A stretch of DNA of 5,913 bases from Butyricicoccus sp. OM04-18BH (GCF_003481705.1 NZ_QULN01000028.1:1-5913); one strand, 5' to 3'; positions 1 to 5,205 are shown, counted from the first letter of the stretch. The notes: generated by a model from the sequence alone, not told the origin. Made by a program: numbers and translations.

Positions 1-280
1 TGCTCTTAAAAATAGCGTCTTACTGTATGTAACTCTCGTAGGCTTTCGCCCAGTTTATAGTGTATCACAGATCGACCGAACAAAACGAACAAATTACTTT
101 TTCTTCTTTTTTCTCATGATCAGAGCAGAGTATGAAATGAAGAGTATGATTAAGAAAAGTATAAATGGAAAAGGTATAGTTATTTTGCACCATTTTGCAT
201 AATGCCGTTTGTGCAGTAGACCTAAATTGCAAAGCACCCTTTTTGCACCCACCCTGCGAAAAAAGGTATATGGTAGGTGA
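1..280. other. AT-rich non-coding region with short direct repeats
   Basis: I see no convincing gene here. The two possible short reading frames begin at TTG codons without a ribosome site and resemble nothing I know. The stretch lies beyond the operon terminator and contains several short direct repeats: CGAACAAA at 77-84 and 86-93, AGAGTATGA at 127-135 and 141-149, and TTTTGCA at 183-189, 193-199 and 241-247, plus the palindrome TTGCAA at 227-232. A pyrimidine-rich block (about 95-115) is followed by a purine-rich block (about 121-177). Next to a replication-type gene this could be an origin or a promoter/operator region for a gene to the left. That is inference only. Confidence 0.5.
54..92 (-). 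promoter_or_regulatory. Possible leftward promoter with repeat over the -35 region
   Basis: On the minus strand a TATAAA hexamer (59-54) lies 18 nt downstream of TTGTTC (83-78). The TTGTTC is part of a tandem repeat (minus-strand TTTGTTCG at 93-86 and 84-77) that would cover the -35 zone, as an operator might. Transcription would run out of the left edge through a short GGC-GAAA-GCC hairpin (minus strand, around 48-39). The -35 match is weak and no target gene is visible, so this is tentative. Confidence 0.3.
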
Positions 281-310
281 AAACAAAAAAACCGGTCACA
301 GAATGACCGG
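281..310 (-). terminator. Intrinsic terminator of the leftward operon
   Basis: On the minus strand a perfect 7-bp stem, CCGGTCA (310-304) with TGACCGG (298-292) and a 5-nt loop, is followed at once by seven T residues (291-285) and then GTTTT. This is the classic rho-independent form. It lies about 100 nt past the stop codon of the 425-aa gene and marks the end of the operon. The plus strand has no T tract after the stem, so it works in the leftward direction only. Confidence 0.85.
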
Positions 311-377
311 AAATACGAGAAAATGCGTAGGGAAAGCGTTAAAATGCCGGTTAAAAGAAGAAAAAAGCAGGAGCAAT

Positions 378-408
378 AGCCGTACCTCCGAATGTTGGAG
401 TTACGGCT
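378..408 (-). terminator. Stem-loop directly after the last gene's stop
   Basis: AGCCGTA-c-CTCC (378-389) pairs with GGAG-t-TACGGCT (397-408), giving 11 pairs with one mismatch around a 7-nt loop, two bases past the stop codon. In the leftward transcript the nearest T run (minus strand TTTTTT, about 366-361) comes some 11 nt after the stem, so it is a weak terminator at best. It may protect the mRNA 3' end or act together with the strong terminator at 281-310. Confidence 0.45.
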
Positions 409-410
409 GA

Positions 411-1688
411 TTATGCGTTGACCGGAGCGCTGGTGGATTGTTCAGATTGCTTTGCTTCCTCAGCTTTGCGGCGCTTTTTGATTTCTTCTTTTTGTTTAAG
501 CCAGATTTCCTCCCACAGAGGGATTATATCGGACTGTTGCGGCTGTGCATCGTCTTTTGCCTGCTGCTGTACCAGGTAATCATACAACACAGTGCGGCAG
601 TAAGCGACCGAATTTTGCGTGCTGCGCGCGAGAACATTCTCTTTTTCACTAAGGAAATGAGAAATATTGGGACGAGCAACACGCGCAACAACCGCTTGAC
701 GATCTTCCAGCGGAATATCGTTGTTTTTAATCTTGATGTCTTTCTCATATTTCAATTCAGCCAGCGCTTCGACTGCCATTTCCACATTTCCCTGCGCGTA
801 ATGGAGTTCCAGCGTGTCCGCATCAATCTGCGCGCGAATGTCTTTTATGCGCTCATCATGCGGCATAGGCGGCGTGTTCTTTGTTAAGCCAGAAGATTTA
901 CGGACGGCGTTCTTGCGGCGCTTACGCAGCGGCTGAGAGCCGTTAATACCGAACAGGCGCTTGAGCTTTGCGCTTGCGTGCGCTATGTAGTCATCAATCG
1001 TCCTCTCGCTCGATACCGATCCGTCTGTATGATGGTTCACAAGGTACGGTGCTTCGGTGTCCGGCTCATCCAGCAATTCATACTGATACTCAAAGCTGTT
1101 CTCCTCGCCGGTCGGGTAACGATGCTGTTTGAGCAGACCGGTCAGCTTGAGCTGCCGCCAGATGGAGGAAAAGCGCTTGATCCGCTCCATGCAGAACACC
1201 CGTACACCAGCCGGGTTAAGAGAAAAATCCGGGATGTTGATAAGATGTGCAACCACGCCGAAAAGACCCTTAACAGCCAGCGGGATACGCTTGCTGCGCA
1301 GGATCGAGTTCGGAATTTGTGTGAAGTCACGCTTACTTTCACCAGACAGAACAATACGACAGTCACCGCTGACAAAATCAGCATCGGCAACAAATGCGTG
1401 CGGCGCAGAAGCGGACGGCTCCTGCATCAGCTCGTATCGGTGAATAAATGCGCCGGAAGCTGCACGAGCAGTATAGTGCTTGAGATAGCCTGCTGCAAGC
1501 AGTTCTTTCCATGCCTTTTTCACTGCATAGGCAGTACCGCAGATCTTGATCAGCGCGTCTTTAGTCAATTTCCATTCCGGCATACCGATATAACTGGAAA
1601 CAACGAGATAAAGTCCCTTTGTCGCAAGCGATAGGGACTGATCTCGCAGTATGTAGTTGTAACCGATGGTAAAGCCGGTGTTGGACAT
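411..1688 (-). CDS. Replication-initiator-like protein with tandem winged-helix domains and DUF6017-like C-terminus
   Basis: A 425-aa predicted DNA-binding protein of the kind annotated as helix-turn-helix or replication-initiator protein in clostridial plasmids and ICEs. Two copies of one domain are visible, at about residues 10-91 and 124-209. Each has an ILR start, then LAxKGL (21-26; 137-142), a conserved Pro, a Cys (50; 166), a Trp (60; 177), a GxLK segment (67-70; 184-187) and a YELxxEP end (85-91; 203-209). Residues 230-248 form a short helix, 253-264 are very basic, and 280-375 resemble the DUF6017 domain seen in these proteins (IRAQID start, NISHFL and VLYDYL segments). The charged tail ends in a Lys/Arg/Glu-rich helix (395-415). 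The ATG follows AAGGAGG 9 nt upstream, and that site starts right at the previous gene's stop codon. It is the last gene before the terminator. The role in replication is inferred from family context, not shown by a catalytic motif. Confidence 0.75.
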   Translation of the reverse strand: MSNTGFTIGYNYILRDQSLSLATKGLYLVVSSYIGMPEWKLTKDALIKICGTAYAVKKAWKELLAAGYLKHYTARAASGAFIHRYELMQEPSASAPHAFVADADFVSGDCRIVLSGESKRDFTQIPNSILRSKRIPLAVKGLFGVVAHLINIPDFSLNPAGVRVFCMERIKRFSSIWRQLKLTGLLKQHRYPTGEENSFEYQYELLDEPDTEAPYLVNHHTDGSVSSERTIDDYIAHASAKLKRLFGINGSQPLRKRRKNAVRKSSGLTKNTPPMPHDERIKDIRAQIDADTLELHYAQGNVEMAVEALAELKYEKDIKIKNNDIPLEDRQAVVARVARPNISHFLSEKENVLARSTQNSVAYCRTVLYDYLVQQQAKDDAQPQQSDIIPLWEEIWLKQKEEIKKRRKAEEAKQSEQSTSAPVNA

Positions 1689-1705
1689 TAAGGGGAACCT
1701 CCTTG

Positions 1706-2113
1706 TTACCCTGCGTTAGCTGCAAGGTAGCGATTGAGTAAAATACGCGCGTGATCGGCAGAAATACCGCCGCCGATATTGTTAGCAACCTGCTGCCAGG
1801 GCAGGCCATCTATGTAGCGCAAAGCTATGATTTGACGCACGAGGGGATCGTGAATTGTGTTGATATATGACCAGATTTGAATGTAAAGTGCTGCACTATC
1901 TAAAACGCGCTCTTTGATCTGCTGCTCCAGCACATCAATCATAGATACAAACTTGTCTGTACGGTCGCTGCCACGCAGCAAACCGATATGAGGCAAACCG
2001 CTGATGGACGATGTGCAGCCGGTAAGAAGTGCGTACAACTCTTGCAGACGCTCTAAGTCGCGGGAGATTTCAGAGTTCAGCAGTGTAAGCTGTTCTAAAT
2101 CGCTTTTCGTCAC
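1706..2113 (-). CDS. Sigma-region-4-like / DUF1492-type transcriptional regulator
   Basis: A 135-aa protein that fits the DUF1492 / ArpU-like group of small sigma-factor-like regulators found in phages and conjugative elements. The N-terminal half (about 1-30 and 52-85) is helical and heptad-like, probably a coiled coil, with a short GLPHIGL-type linker between. The C-terminal part (about 90-130) has the typical sequence: an IIALRYIDGLPWQQVANNIG segment, then an HARILLNRYL recognition-helix-like end, as in sigma-70 region 4. The start is GTG, chosen because AAAGGAGGTG (2130-2121) lies 7 nt upstream and the frame then matches the family's usual length. The gene ends 17 nt before the 425-aa gene, whose ribosome site overlaps the gap, so the two are probably co-translated. 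A palindrome (2131-2147) touches its ribosome site and may control it. Target promoters are unknown. Confidence 0.75.
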   Translation of the reverse strand: MTKSDLEQLTLLNSEISRDLERLQELYALLTGCTSSISGLPHIGLLRGSDRTDKFVSMIDVLEQQIKERVLDSAALYIQIWSYINTIHDPLVRQIIALRYIDGLPWQQVANNIGGGISADHARILLNRYLAANAG

Positions 2114-2128
2114 CGGCGCACACCTCCT

Positions 2129-2149
2129 TTGTGTTCCGATAGAACACGC
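2129..2149. promoter_or_regulatory. Palindromic site GTGTTC-N5-GAACAC (copy 1), upstream of the sigma-like gene
   Basis: A perfect inverted repeat, GTGTTC (2131-2136) and GAACAC (2142-2147) around CGATA, fills most of the gap between the SSB stop and the ribosome site of the sigma-like gene, which begins at the next base. Read on the minus strand it shares CGTGTTCKAYYGGAACACA with two copies inside parB. It could be a protein-binding operator, a parS-like site, or an mRNA hairpin just before the Shine-Dalgarno sequence. Confidence 0.65.
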
Positions 2150-2152
2150 ATT

Positions 2153-2947
2153 TTAGATCATAACGTCACGATCATCATCGACATAACCCTCCGGCATATC
2201 ATTATAGACTGGGATAGACGGCTGCGGCTGCTGCGCCGGTTCAGCGCTGTGAGGGAAGGTAATGCTGTGATTGATGCCCGGTTCCAGATTTACATTGACC
2301 GAACGAGCAACCGGGCGGAATCCGGTCGGAGCAGTTACCTCGGTGATAATGTAATCGCCTGCGGACAGACCGACAATAGATGCAATACCGTCTGCATCGG
2401 TGCCGTTATGCAGACTGACCGCTGCACCGTCCATCGTATAGAGGTCGTAGACGGCGTTGGCGAGCACATTGCCGGTAAGGGTATCTACGGCTACAATCTG
2501 TAAGCCGCTGCGCTCTGGCCCACTCTGTGGCGCGGCCTGCGGCATGGGTGATGCTCCCGACACAGGAGTTGCTTCTGGCTCTGCGGCCTGCGGCGGCTGC
2601 TCCTGTTCACGAGCGACACGCTGCTTTTTCGTTTCTCCGAACTGAACACTATCGCACTGAATCTCATAATCTACACGGTTCTTGCCGGTGTTCTTGTCCA
2701 CCCACATATGCGACGTGAGCTGACCGATTACGATGGCCAGCGTGCCTTTCTGGAACCACTGGGATACAAACTCTGCCTGCGCACCGTAGGTCACACAGGG
2801 AATAAAGTCGGTAACATCTGCGCTGGAACGGCGGCTGACAGCAATGCGAAAGGTTGTGACCGGCTTATTGCTGCGCGTGTAGCGCATTTCTGGTTCGCCT
2901 GTTAAGCGGCCCATGAATACGCAGTTGTTGATAGAAATACTGCTCAT
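2153..2947 (-). CDS. ssb: Single-stranded DNA-binding protein with an inserted Cna-B/SpaA-like domain
   Basis: A 264-aa protein, well above the roughly 110-180 aa usual for bacterial SSB. Residues 3-105 form a recognisable SSB OB-fold: a NNCVFMGRLTGEPEMRYT start, then FRIAVSR, FIPCVTYG, AEFVSQWFQKGTL and IGQLTSH segments. A Gln/Pro/Ala-rich linker (106-147) leads to a domain (148-233) that looks like a Cna-B/SpaA prealbumin-type fold, with IVAVDTLTG, a LANAVYDLY strand, a DADGIASIVGLSAGDYIITE block and APTGF. Such domains usually occur in surface adhesins and pilins. No signal peptide is seen, so the protein should be cytoplasmic. The tail (250-264) is acidic, ending DDDRDVMI, which recalls the SSB C-terminal tip that recruits partner proteins. 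The ATG follows AAGGAGG closely. Its likely role is coating ssDNA during replication or transfer. The SSB call is firm; the job of the extra domain is unknown. Confidence 0.85.
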   Translation of the reverse strand: MSSISINNCVFMGRLTGEPEMRYTRSNKPVTTFRIAVSRRSSADVTDFIPCVTYGAQAEFVSQWFQKGTLAIVIGQLTSHMWVDKNTGKNRVDYEIQCDSVQFGETKKQRVAREQEQPPQAAEPEATPVSGASPMPQAAPQSGPERSGLQIVAVDTLTGNVLANAVYDLYTMDGAAVSLHNGTDADGIASIVGLSAGDYIITEVTAPTGFRPVARSVNVNLEPGINHSITFPHSAEPAQQPQPSIPVYNDMPEGYVDDDRDVMI

Positions 2948-2957
2948 TTTGTCCTCC

Positions 2958-3134
2958 TTATCTGATGAAAAGCCAGAAAATCCGTAAGAATACCATGATT
3001 AAAAGAAAAAGTGGTGGGAAAAGCTGCACTAAGCGTTTCGGCAGCGGCATATCGTCGTGCGCGATCAACCAGAGCGCATAGCTTGCCATTAAAACAGTGA
3101 TGAGGGACGCGAGGATCATGTAAAACAGTTTCAT
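2958..3134 (-). CDS. Small two-helix membrane protein
   Basis: A 58-aa protein too short for most ORF cut-offs. Its ATG overlaps the stop codon of the relaxase-domain gene as ATGA (3134-3131), which indicates translational coupling. Two hydrophobic stretches, about residues 4-26 and 39-57, flank a short polar stretch with HDD (26-28) and LPKR (31-34), giving a hairpin topology in the inner membrane. Its TAA stop merges into the AAGGAGG ribosome site of the SSB gene 10 nt further on, so it sits tightly inside the operon. I do not recognise a family. Small membrane proteins are common in conjugation operons, but no specific role can be read from the sequence. Intact spacing on both sides argues that it is real. 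Confidence 0.7.
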   Translation of the reverse strand: MKLFYMILASLITVLMASYALWLIAHDDMPLPKRLVQLFPPLFLLIMVFLRIFWLFIR

Positions 3135-3583
3135 TGATTTACCATCATTTCACGATATAGGTGATCAGACTGATCTTTCATATTTTGTAGTTCATCTCTG
3201 CTTTGCTGGAGTTTGTGTCCATCTACGTAACTCACACTATTCACAATAAAATGTGTGTGCAAATATTCCGTATCAGTGTGTGTAGCAATCAGCACCTCAA
3301 AGTCCGCCCATTCGGGAAGTGCTTCGGCCAGTTGATACGCAATCTGATGAGCCTGTTCAGGCGAAATGTTTTCGTCCTTGGCGAAACTTTGAATGAAATG
3401 TTTATACGTTCGCCCACTATTTTTTCCCCATAGACGTTTTGTTACTTCCATTTCATCTTTAACCGTAAACGGTGTACAATTCCAACCGCTCAACAAATTT
3501 TCACTGGTTTTTCGTTTGTCCATTACACGGGTAAGTACGGTTCTAATGGGTAATTTACCGGATGTTGCTTTGATAATAGGCAA
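3131..3583 (-). CDS. Relaxase/mobilization nuclease N-domain protein, short and probably inactive
   Basis: A 150-aa protein matching the N-terminal part of clostridial relaxases (MobA/VirD2-type, Pfam Relaxase family). Visible features are an MPIIK start, LLSGWNC (30-36), a TKRLWGK segment (48-54), YKHFIQSFAKDE (60-71), SPEQAH (74-79) and the metal-binding motif HTDTEYLHTHFIVNSV (102-117) with H102, D104, H109, H111 and N115. Two things are missing: no tyrosine occurs before residue 60, where the catalytic Tyr is expected, and the protein stops where family members continue for a further few hundred residues. The start is TTG, supported by GAGGTG 7 nt upstream and by the family's usual MPxxK start. 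It lies 2 nt after the 72-aa gene's stop. The neat ATGA coupling to the next gene suggests a settled short form rather than fresh damage. It may bind DNA or modulate a full relaxase elsewhere, or be a decaying remnant. Confidence 0.7.
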   Translation of the reverse strand: MPIIKATSGKLPIRTVLTRVMDKRKTSENLLSGWNCTPFTVKDEMEVTKRLWGKNSGRTYKHFIQSFAKDENISPEQAHQIAYQLAEALPEWADFEVLIATHTDTEYLHTHFIVNSVSYVDGHKLQQSRDELQNMKDQSDHLYREMMVNQ

Positions 3584-3585
3584 TG

Positions 3586-3804
3586 TTATTCACCTCGATC
3601 ATTGTTGAGGCAACAGATTAGATGTGGCTTGCGGTGCAGCATGATGCACGCCGGATCGTATTCAGCAATACAGCGGAACGCAAAGCGTATATCGCGCTCT
3701 TGCCCATGCGAGAAACGTAATACGACCAGATCGCCATTATCCTCGTGGTACGCGATTACAGCGAGATCTTCCGTTGCAAGGCAGGTGCGAGGGATTTTAC
3801 GCAT
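3586..3804 (-). CDS. Hypothetical 72-aa protein
   Basis: I do not recognise this protein. It is 72 aa, with a basic start (MRKIPR), a probable beta-strand segment VVLRFSHG (27-34) and four cysteines (8, 44, 53 and, near the C-terminus, the CC pair after HLI), spaced irregularly and not as a clear zinc site. The ATG overlaps the upstream gene's TAA by 8 nt (ATGCGTAA), and GGAGGTG lies at good distance before it. It ends 2 nt before the TTG of the relaxase-domain gene. Tight packing on both sides supports translation. No signal peptide or membrane helix is evident. It may be a small accessory protein of the element, but that rests only on context. Confidence 0.6.
   Translation of the reverse strand: MRKIPRTCLATEDLAVIAYHEDNGDLVVLRFSHGQERDIRFAFRCIAEYDPACIMLHRKPHLICCLNNDRGE
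3591..3596 (-). promoter_or_regulatory. Ribosome binding site supporting a TTG start
   Basis: Minus-strand GAGGTG lies 7 nt before the TTG codon at 3583-3581. No ATG or GTG in the same frame fits the family's N-terminus, so this site decides the start of the relaxase-domain protein. It lies within the last codons of the 72-aa gene. Confidence 0.65.
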
Positions 3805-3970
3805 TGTTCACACCTCCGTTCGCTTTGCGGCGAGAAGTAAGCTGCTCGATCAGCTCCGACCGGCGCGCAGATGCGATGCTGTGCTTGATGCAGTCCGGTG
3901 TAGCACTGGACTGCTTTTCAAGATCGGACGATGTTGCAGGCATACTGTAAATGATAGATAACTCAGTCAT
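3797..3970 (-). CDS. Hypothetical 57-aa protein
   Basis: I do not recognise this protein. The frame is open further upstream, to 4108, but the start at 3970 is preferred because AAGGAGG lies 8 nt before it and the ATG overlaps the preceding gene's stop by 8 nt (ATGACTGA). The protein is 57 aa, polar, and probably helical from about residue 16 to 50, with a basic C-terminal region (ARRSELIEQLTSRRK). It has no membrane segment. The 8-nt overlap at both ends ties it to its neighbours. A small nucleic-acid-binding or accessory role would fit the charge, but nothing specific can be claimed. Confidence 0.6.
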   Translation of the reverse strand: MTELSIIYSMPATSSDLEKQSSATPDCIKHSIASARRSELIEQLTSRRKANGGVNNA

Positions 3971-4211
3971 TGGAGTTATCCTCCTTGTGCAGCAGCGTAA
4001 TGTTGCGGATAATAACGGCGATATTTGGATTTCGCAAATAGCGTGAATGATATGCGTCACTCTTGATAAAATCCCGCGCCAGCGCTGCTTTAAGCTGCTC
4101 AATATCATTAGCGTTTTGCAGCTTGACCGGTAGTTCTACGCAGCAGTCCAGTTCGGACGGCGTGCCGCCATCAGGGATACAAAGATAATTTAAGTGATAT
4201 ATATAAGTCAT
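3963..4211 (-). CDS. Hypothetical 82-aa protein
   Basis: I do not recognise this protein. The N-terminal third looks strand-rich (MTYIYHLNYLCIP, then LDCCVELPVKL), the middle is helical (NDIEQLKAALARDFIK, 35-50), and a further strand AVIIRNITLLH follows. It starts 7 nt after the exonuclease stop without a good ribosome site, so its translation probably depends on ribosomes finishing the exonuclease gene. Its own stop overlaps the 57-aa gene. A compact alpha/beta fold is likely; function is unknown. The lack of a Shine-Dalgarno sequence makes it the least certain of the three small ORFs. Confidence 0.55.
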   Translation of the reverse strand: MTYIYHLNYLCIPDGGTPSELDCCVELPVKLQNANDIEQLKAALARDFIKSDAYHSRYLRNPNIAVIIRNITLLHKEDNSND

Positions 4212-4218
4212 AGCATTA

Positions 4219-5076
4219 TTATTTGATAACCTTCATCATGTTGTAGCAGTACAAAGTGGCTTTGGCATCTGCAAGGCTGTTGTGTGCTGCGCCCTTCCAC
4301 TGGTAATCAAAATATTTTGTACAGGTAGAGAGCGATGCTCGTCTGTGAGTACCGCCGTTGGCGTTGAGGTAGTCCACAAACCTCTGCATGACATCAATTA
4401 CGGTTAGATGCTCGGTCGGTACGCCAATGCGGTCAAGAAAACCGAGGTCGAACGATGTATTATAACCGATGCAGACAGACATCTCGGAGAAAATCTCTAC
4501 AAGCTGCGGTAACAACTCATGTGGATATGGCGCACCTGCGACCATTTTCGGCGTAATACCATTAACTTTCTGCGCTTCTGGCCACTCCGTATGAAAATAC
4601 GGGCGCACCAGACTGTCGAACAGAACGGTTCCGGCATCGTCGATCACGCTGATTTGCAGCAGTTCATCGCTGTCGGTTAAACCGGTCGTTTCGGTGTCGA
4701 TTACGATGGCCTGCGCTTCGGGTACTGCGGCCTGCGGCATTGCGGCGGCAAGCAGCGAGAGCACCTTTTTTATACCGCGCTGCTGGGCGCTGTCGCTGAT
4801 CCGCTTCTCGCGTGCAATAAGGCGTTCTTCTTTTTCGCGCAGACGAGCAGCGCGAGAGGCTTCGGCTTTCTTGCGGAGCGGCTCCAATACCTCATCCAAT
4901 TCGGCCTGTGTCCCGTTGTGTACCTCATCGACAGTGTAAAAGATTGCTCTGTTGATCTGGCAGGAATTGACCCACATTTCGATTCCTACTGCATCAGCAT
5001 TGAGAGCCTTGCCAAGTTGCGCCCACTGAAGTTTCGTGTGGTACATACTTGAAGGGAAATCGGTTCGTACTTCCAT
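4219..5076 (-). CDS. DEDDh 3'-5' exonuclease (DnaQ/PolC epsilon-like) with N-terminal extension
   Basis: A 285-aa protein whose C-terminal 165 residues form a DnaQ-like exonuclease, which removes nucleotides from 3' ends of DNA (or RNA) using two metal ions. All catalytic motifs are present: Exo I VIDTETTGL (D127, E129), Exo II GYNTSFDLGFL (D210) and Exo III HNSLAD (H265, D270), the HxxxxD form of the DEDDh class. The N-terminal 120 residues are not part of this fold. Residues 12-52 (HTKLQW, GIEMWVN, AIFYTVDEV) look like a small separate domain of a type seen in element-encoded proteins, and 56-100 are highly charged and probably a coiled coil. GAGGAGG lies about 10 nt before the ATG. It follows parB after a structured gap and leads the rest of the operon. 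It probably acts in replication or DNA processing of the element. Confidence 0.85.
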   Translation of the reverse strand: MEVRTDFPSSMYHTKLQWAQLGKALNADAVGIEMWVNSCQINRAIFYTVDEVHNGTQAELDEVLEPLRKKAEASRAARLREKEERLIAREKRISDSAQQRGIKKVLSLLAAAMPQAAVPEAQAIVIDTETTGLTDSDELLQISVIDDAGTVLFDSLVRPYFHTEWPEAQKVNGITPKMVAGAPYPHELLPQLVEIFSEMSVCIGYNTSFDLGFLDRIGVPTEHLTVIDVMQRFVDYLNANGGTHRRASLSTCTKYFDYQWKGAAHNSLADAKATLYCYNMMKVIK

Positions 5077-5098
5077 AGGTTGTTGTCCTCCTCATAGT

Positions 5099-5104
5099 AT
5101 TATA
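5099..5104 (-). promoter_or_regulatory. Possible -10 hexamer before the exonuclease gene
   Basis: A perfect TATAAT on the minus strand lies 22 nt before the exonuclease start codon. No good -35 hexamer is found 16-18 nt upstream (the sequence there is CGGCGT), and transcription would begin almost inside the ribosome site. If real, it would restart transcription after the stem-loop. It may be chance in an AT-rich spacer. Confidence 0.25.
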
Positions 5105-5114
5105 GTCTTGCACA

Positions 5115-5188
5115 TGGTCATACGCCGGGCTTGGAAAACGCAGTCAACAAGGGGATAGATCGTTTCCTGCGCTCCCGGCGCATGACCA
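5115..5188 (-). ncRNA. Long stem-loop between parB and the exonuclease gene
   Basis: Arms 5115-5129 and 5174-5188 pair over 15 positions. The only non-Watson-Crick pair is a G-U in the leftward transcript, whereas the plus strand would have an A-C mismatch, so the structure favours the operon RNA. Inside, GGAAACG (minus, 5167-5161) pairs with CGTTTTCC (5140-5133) with one bulged base, leaving a 20-nt loop (5141-5160). No T tract follows, so it is not a plain terminator. It could be a regulatory mRNA structure, an origin or nick-region element, or a small transposon-derived element. I recognise no Rfam family. Confidence 0.5.
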
Positions 5189-5205
5189 CGAGCAAGGCTC
5201 GTGGT
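5185..5205. repeat. Perfect hairpin abutting the parB stop codon
   Basis: ACCACGAGC (5185-5193) and GCTCGTGGT (5197-5205) form a perfect 9-bp inverted repeat with a 3-nt loop, starting one base after the parB stop. Its left arm shares 5185-5188 with the outer arm of the larger stem-loop, so the two cannot both be fully formed. Neither strand shows a T tract after it. Such hairpins also occur at the ends of IS200/IS605-type elements, but no transposase is present here. Confidence 0.6.

Noticed and set aside
65..286. 73-aa minus-strand frame in the left region
   Set aside because: It starts at a TTG inside the terminator's T tract, has no ribosome site and resembles no known protein.
195..410. 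71-aa plus-strand frame
   Set aside because: TTG start without ribosome site; it runs across both stem-loops at the operon end.
438..887. 149-aa plus-strand frame with a hydrophobic, signal-like start
   Set aside because: It is antisense to the Lys/Glu-rich C-terminal part of the 425-aa gene. AAG/GAA-rich codons read backwards give Phe/Leu, which explains the hydrophobic start. No ribosome site.
978..1634. 218-aa open frame on the plus strand
   Set aside because: It is the antisense shadow of the 425-aa gene, which has a ribosome site, clear domain repeats and operon context. The plus-strand protein has no recognisable features.
2129..2149. LexA/SOS box
   Set aside because: Gram-positive LexA boxes read GAAC-N4-GTTC. 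Here the half sites face the other way (GTTC...GAAC) with a 5-nt centre.
2245..2506. Surface adhesin or pilin gene because of the Cna-B-like segment
   Set aside because: It is in one frame with an SSB OB-fold, and there is no signal peptide or LPxTG anchor.
3971..4108. Longer start for the 57-aa protein (103-aa version)
   Set aside because: The extra part lies antiphase within the 82-aa gene and lacks a ribosome site, while the start at 3970 has AAGGAGG and a coupled overlap.
2530..4745. Repeated GCGGCCTGCGGC blocks in the SSB and exonuclease genes
   Set aside because: They encode Pro-Gln-Ala-Ala linkers in both proteins (SSB linker, exonuclease residues 113-122); low-complexity Ala/Gln coding explains them better than a DNA signal.
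5185..5205. Rho-independent terminator of parB
   Set aside because: The perfect hairpin is not followed by a T run on either strand.
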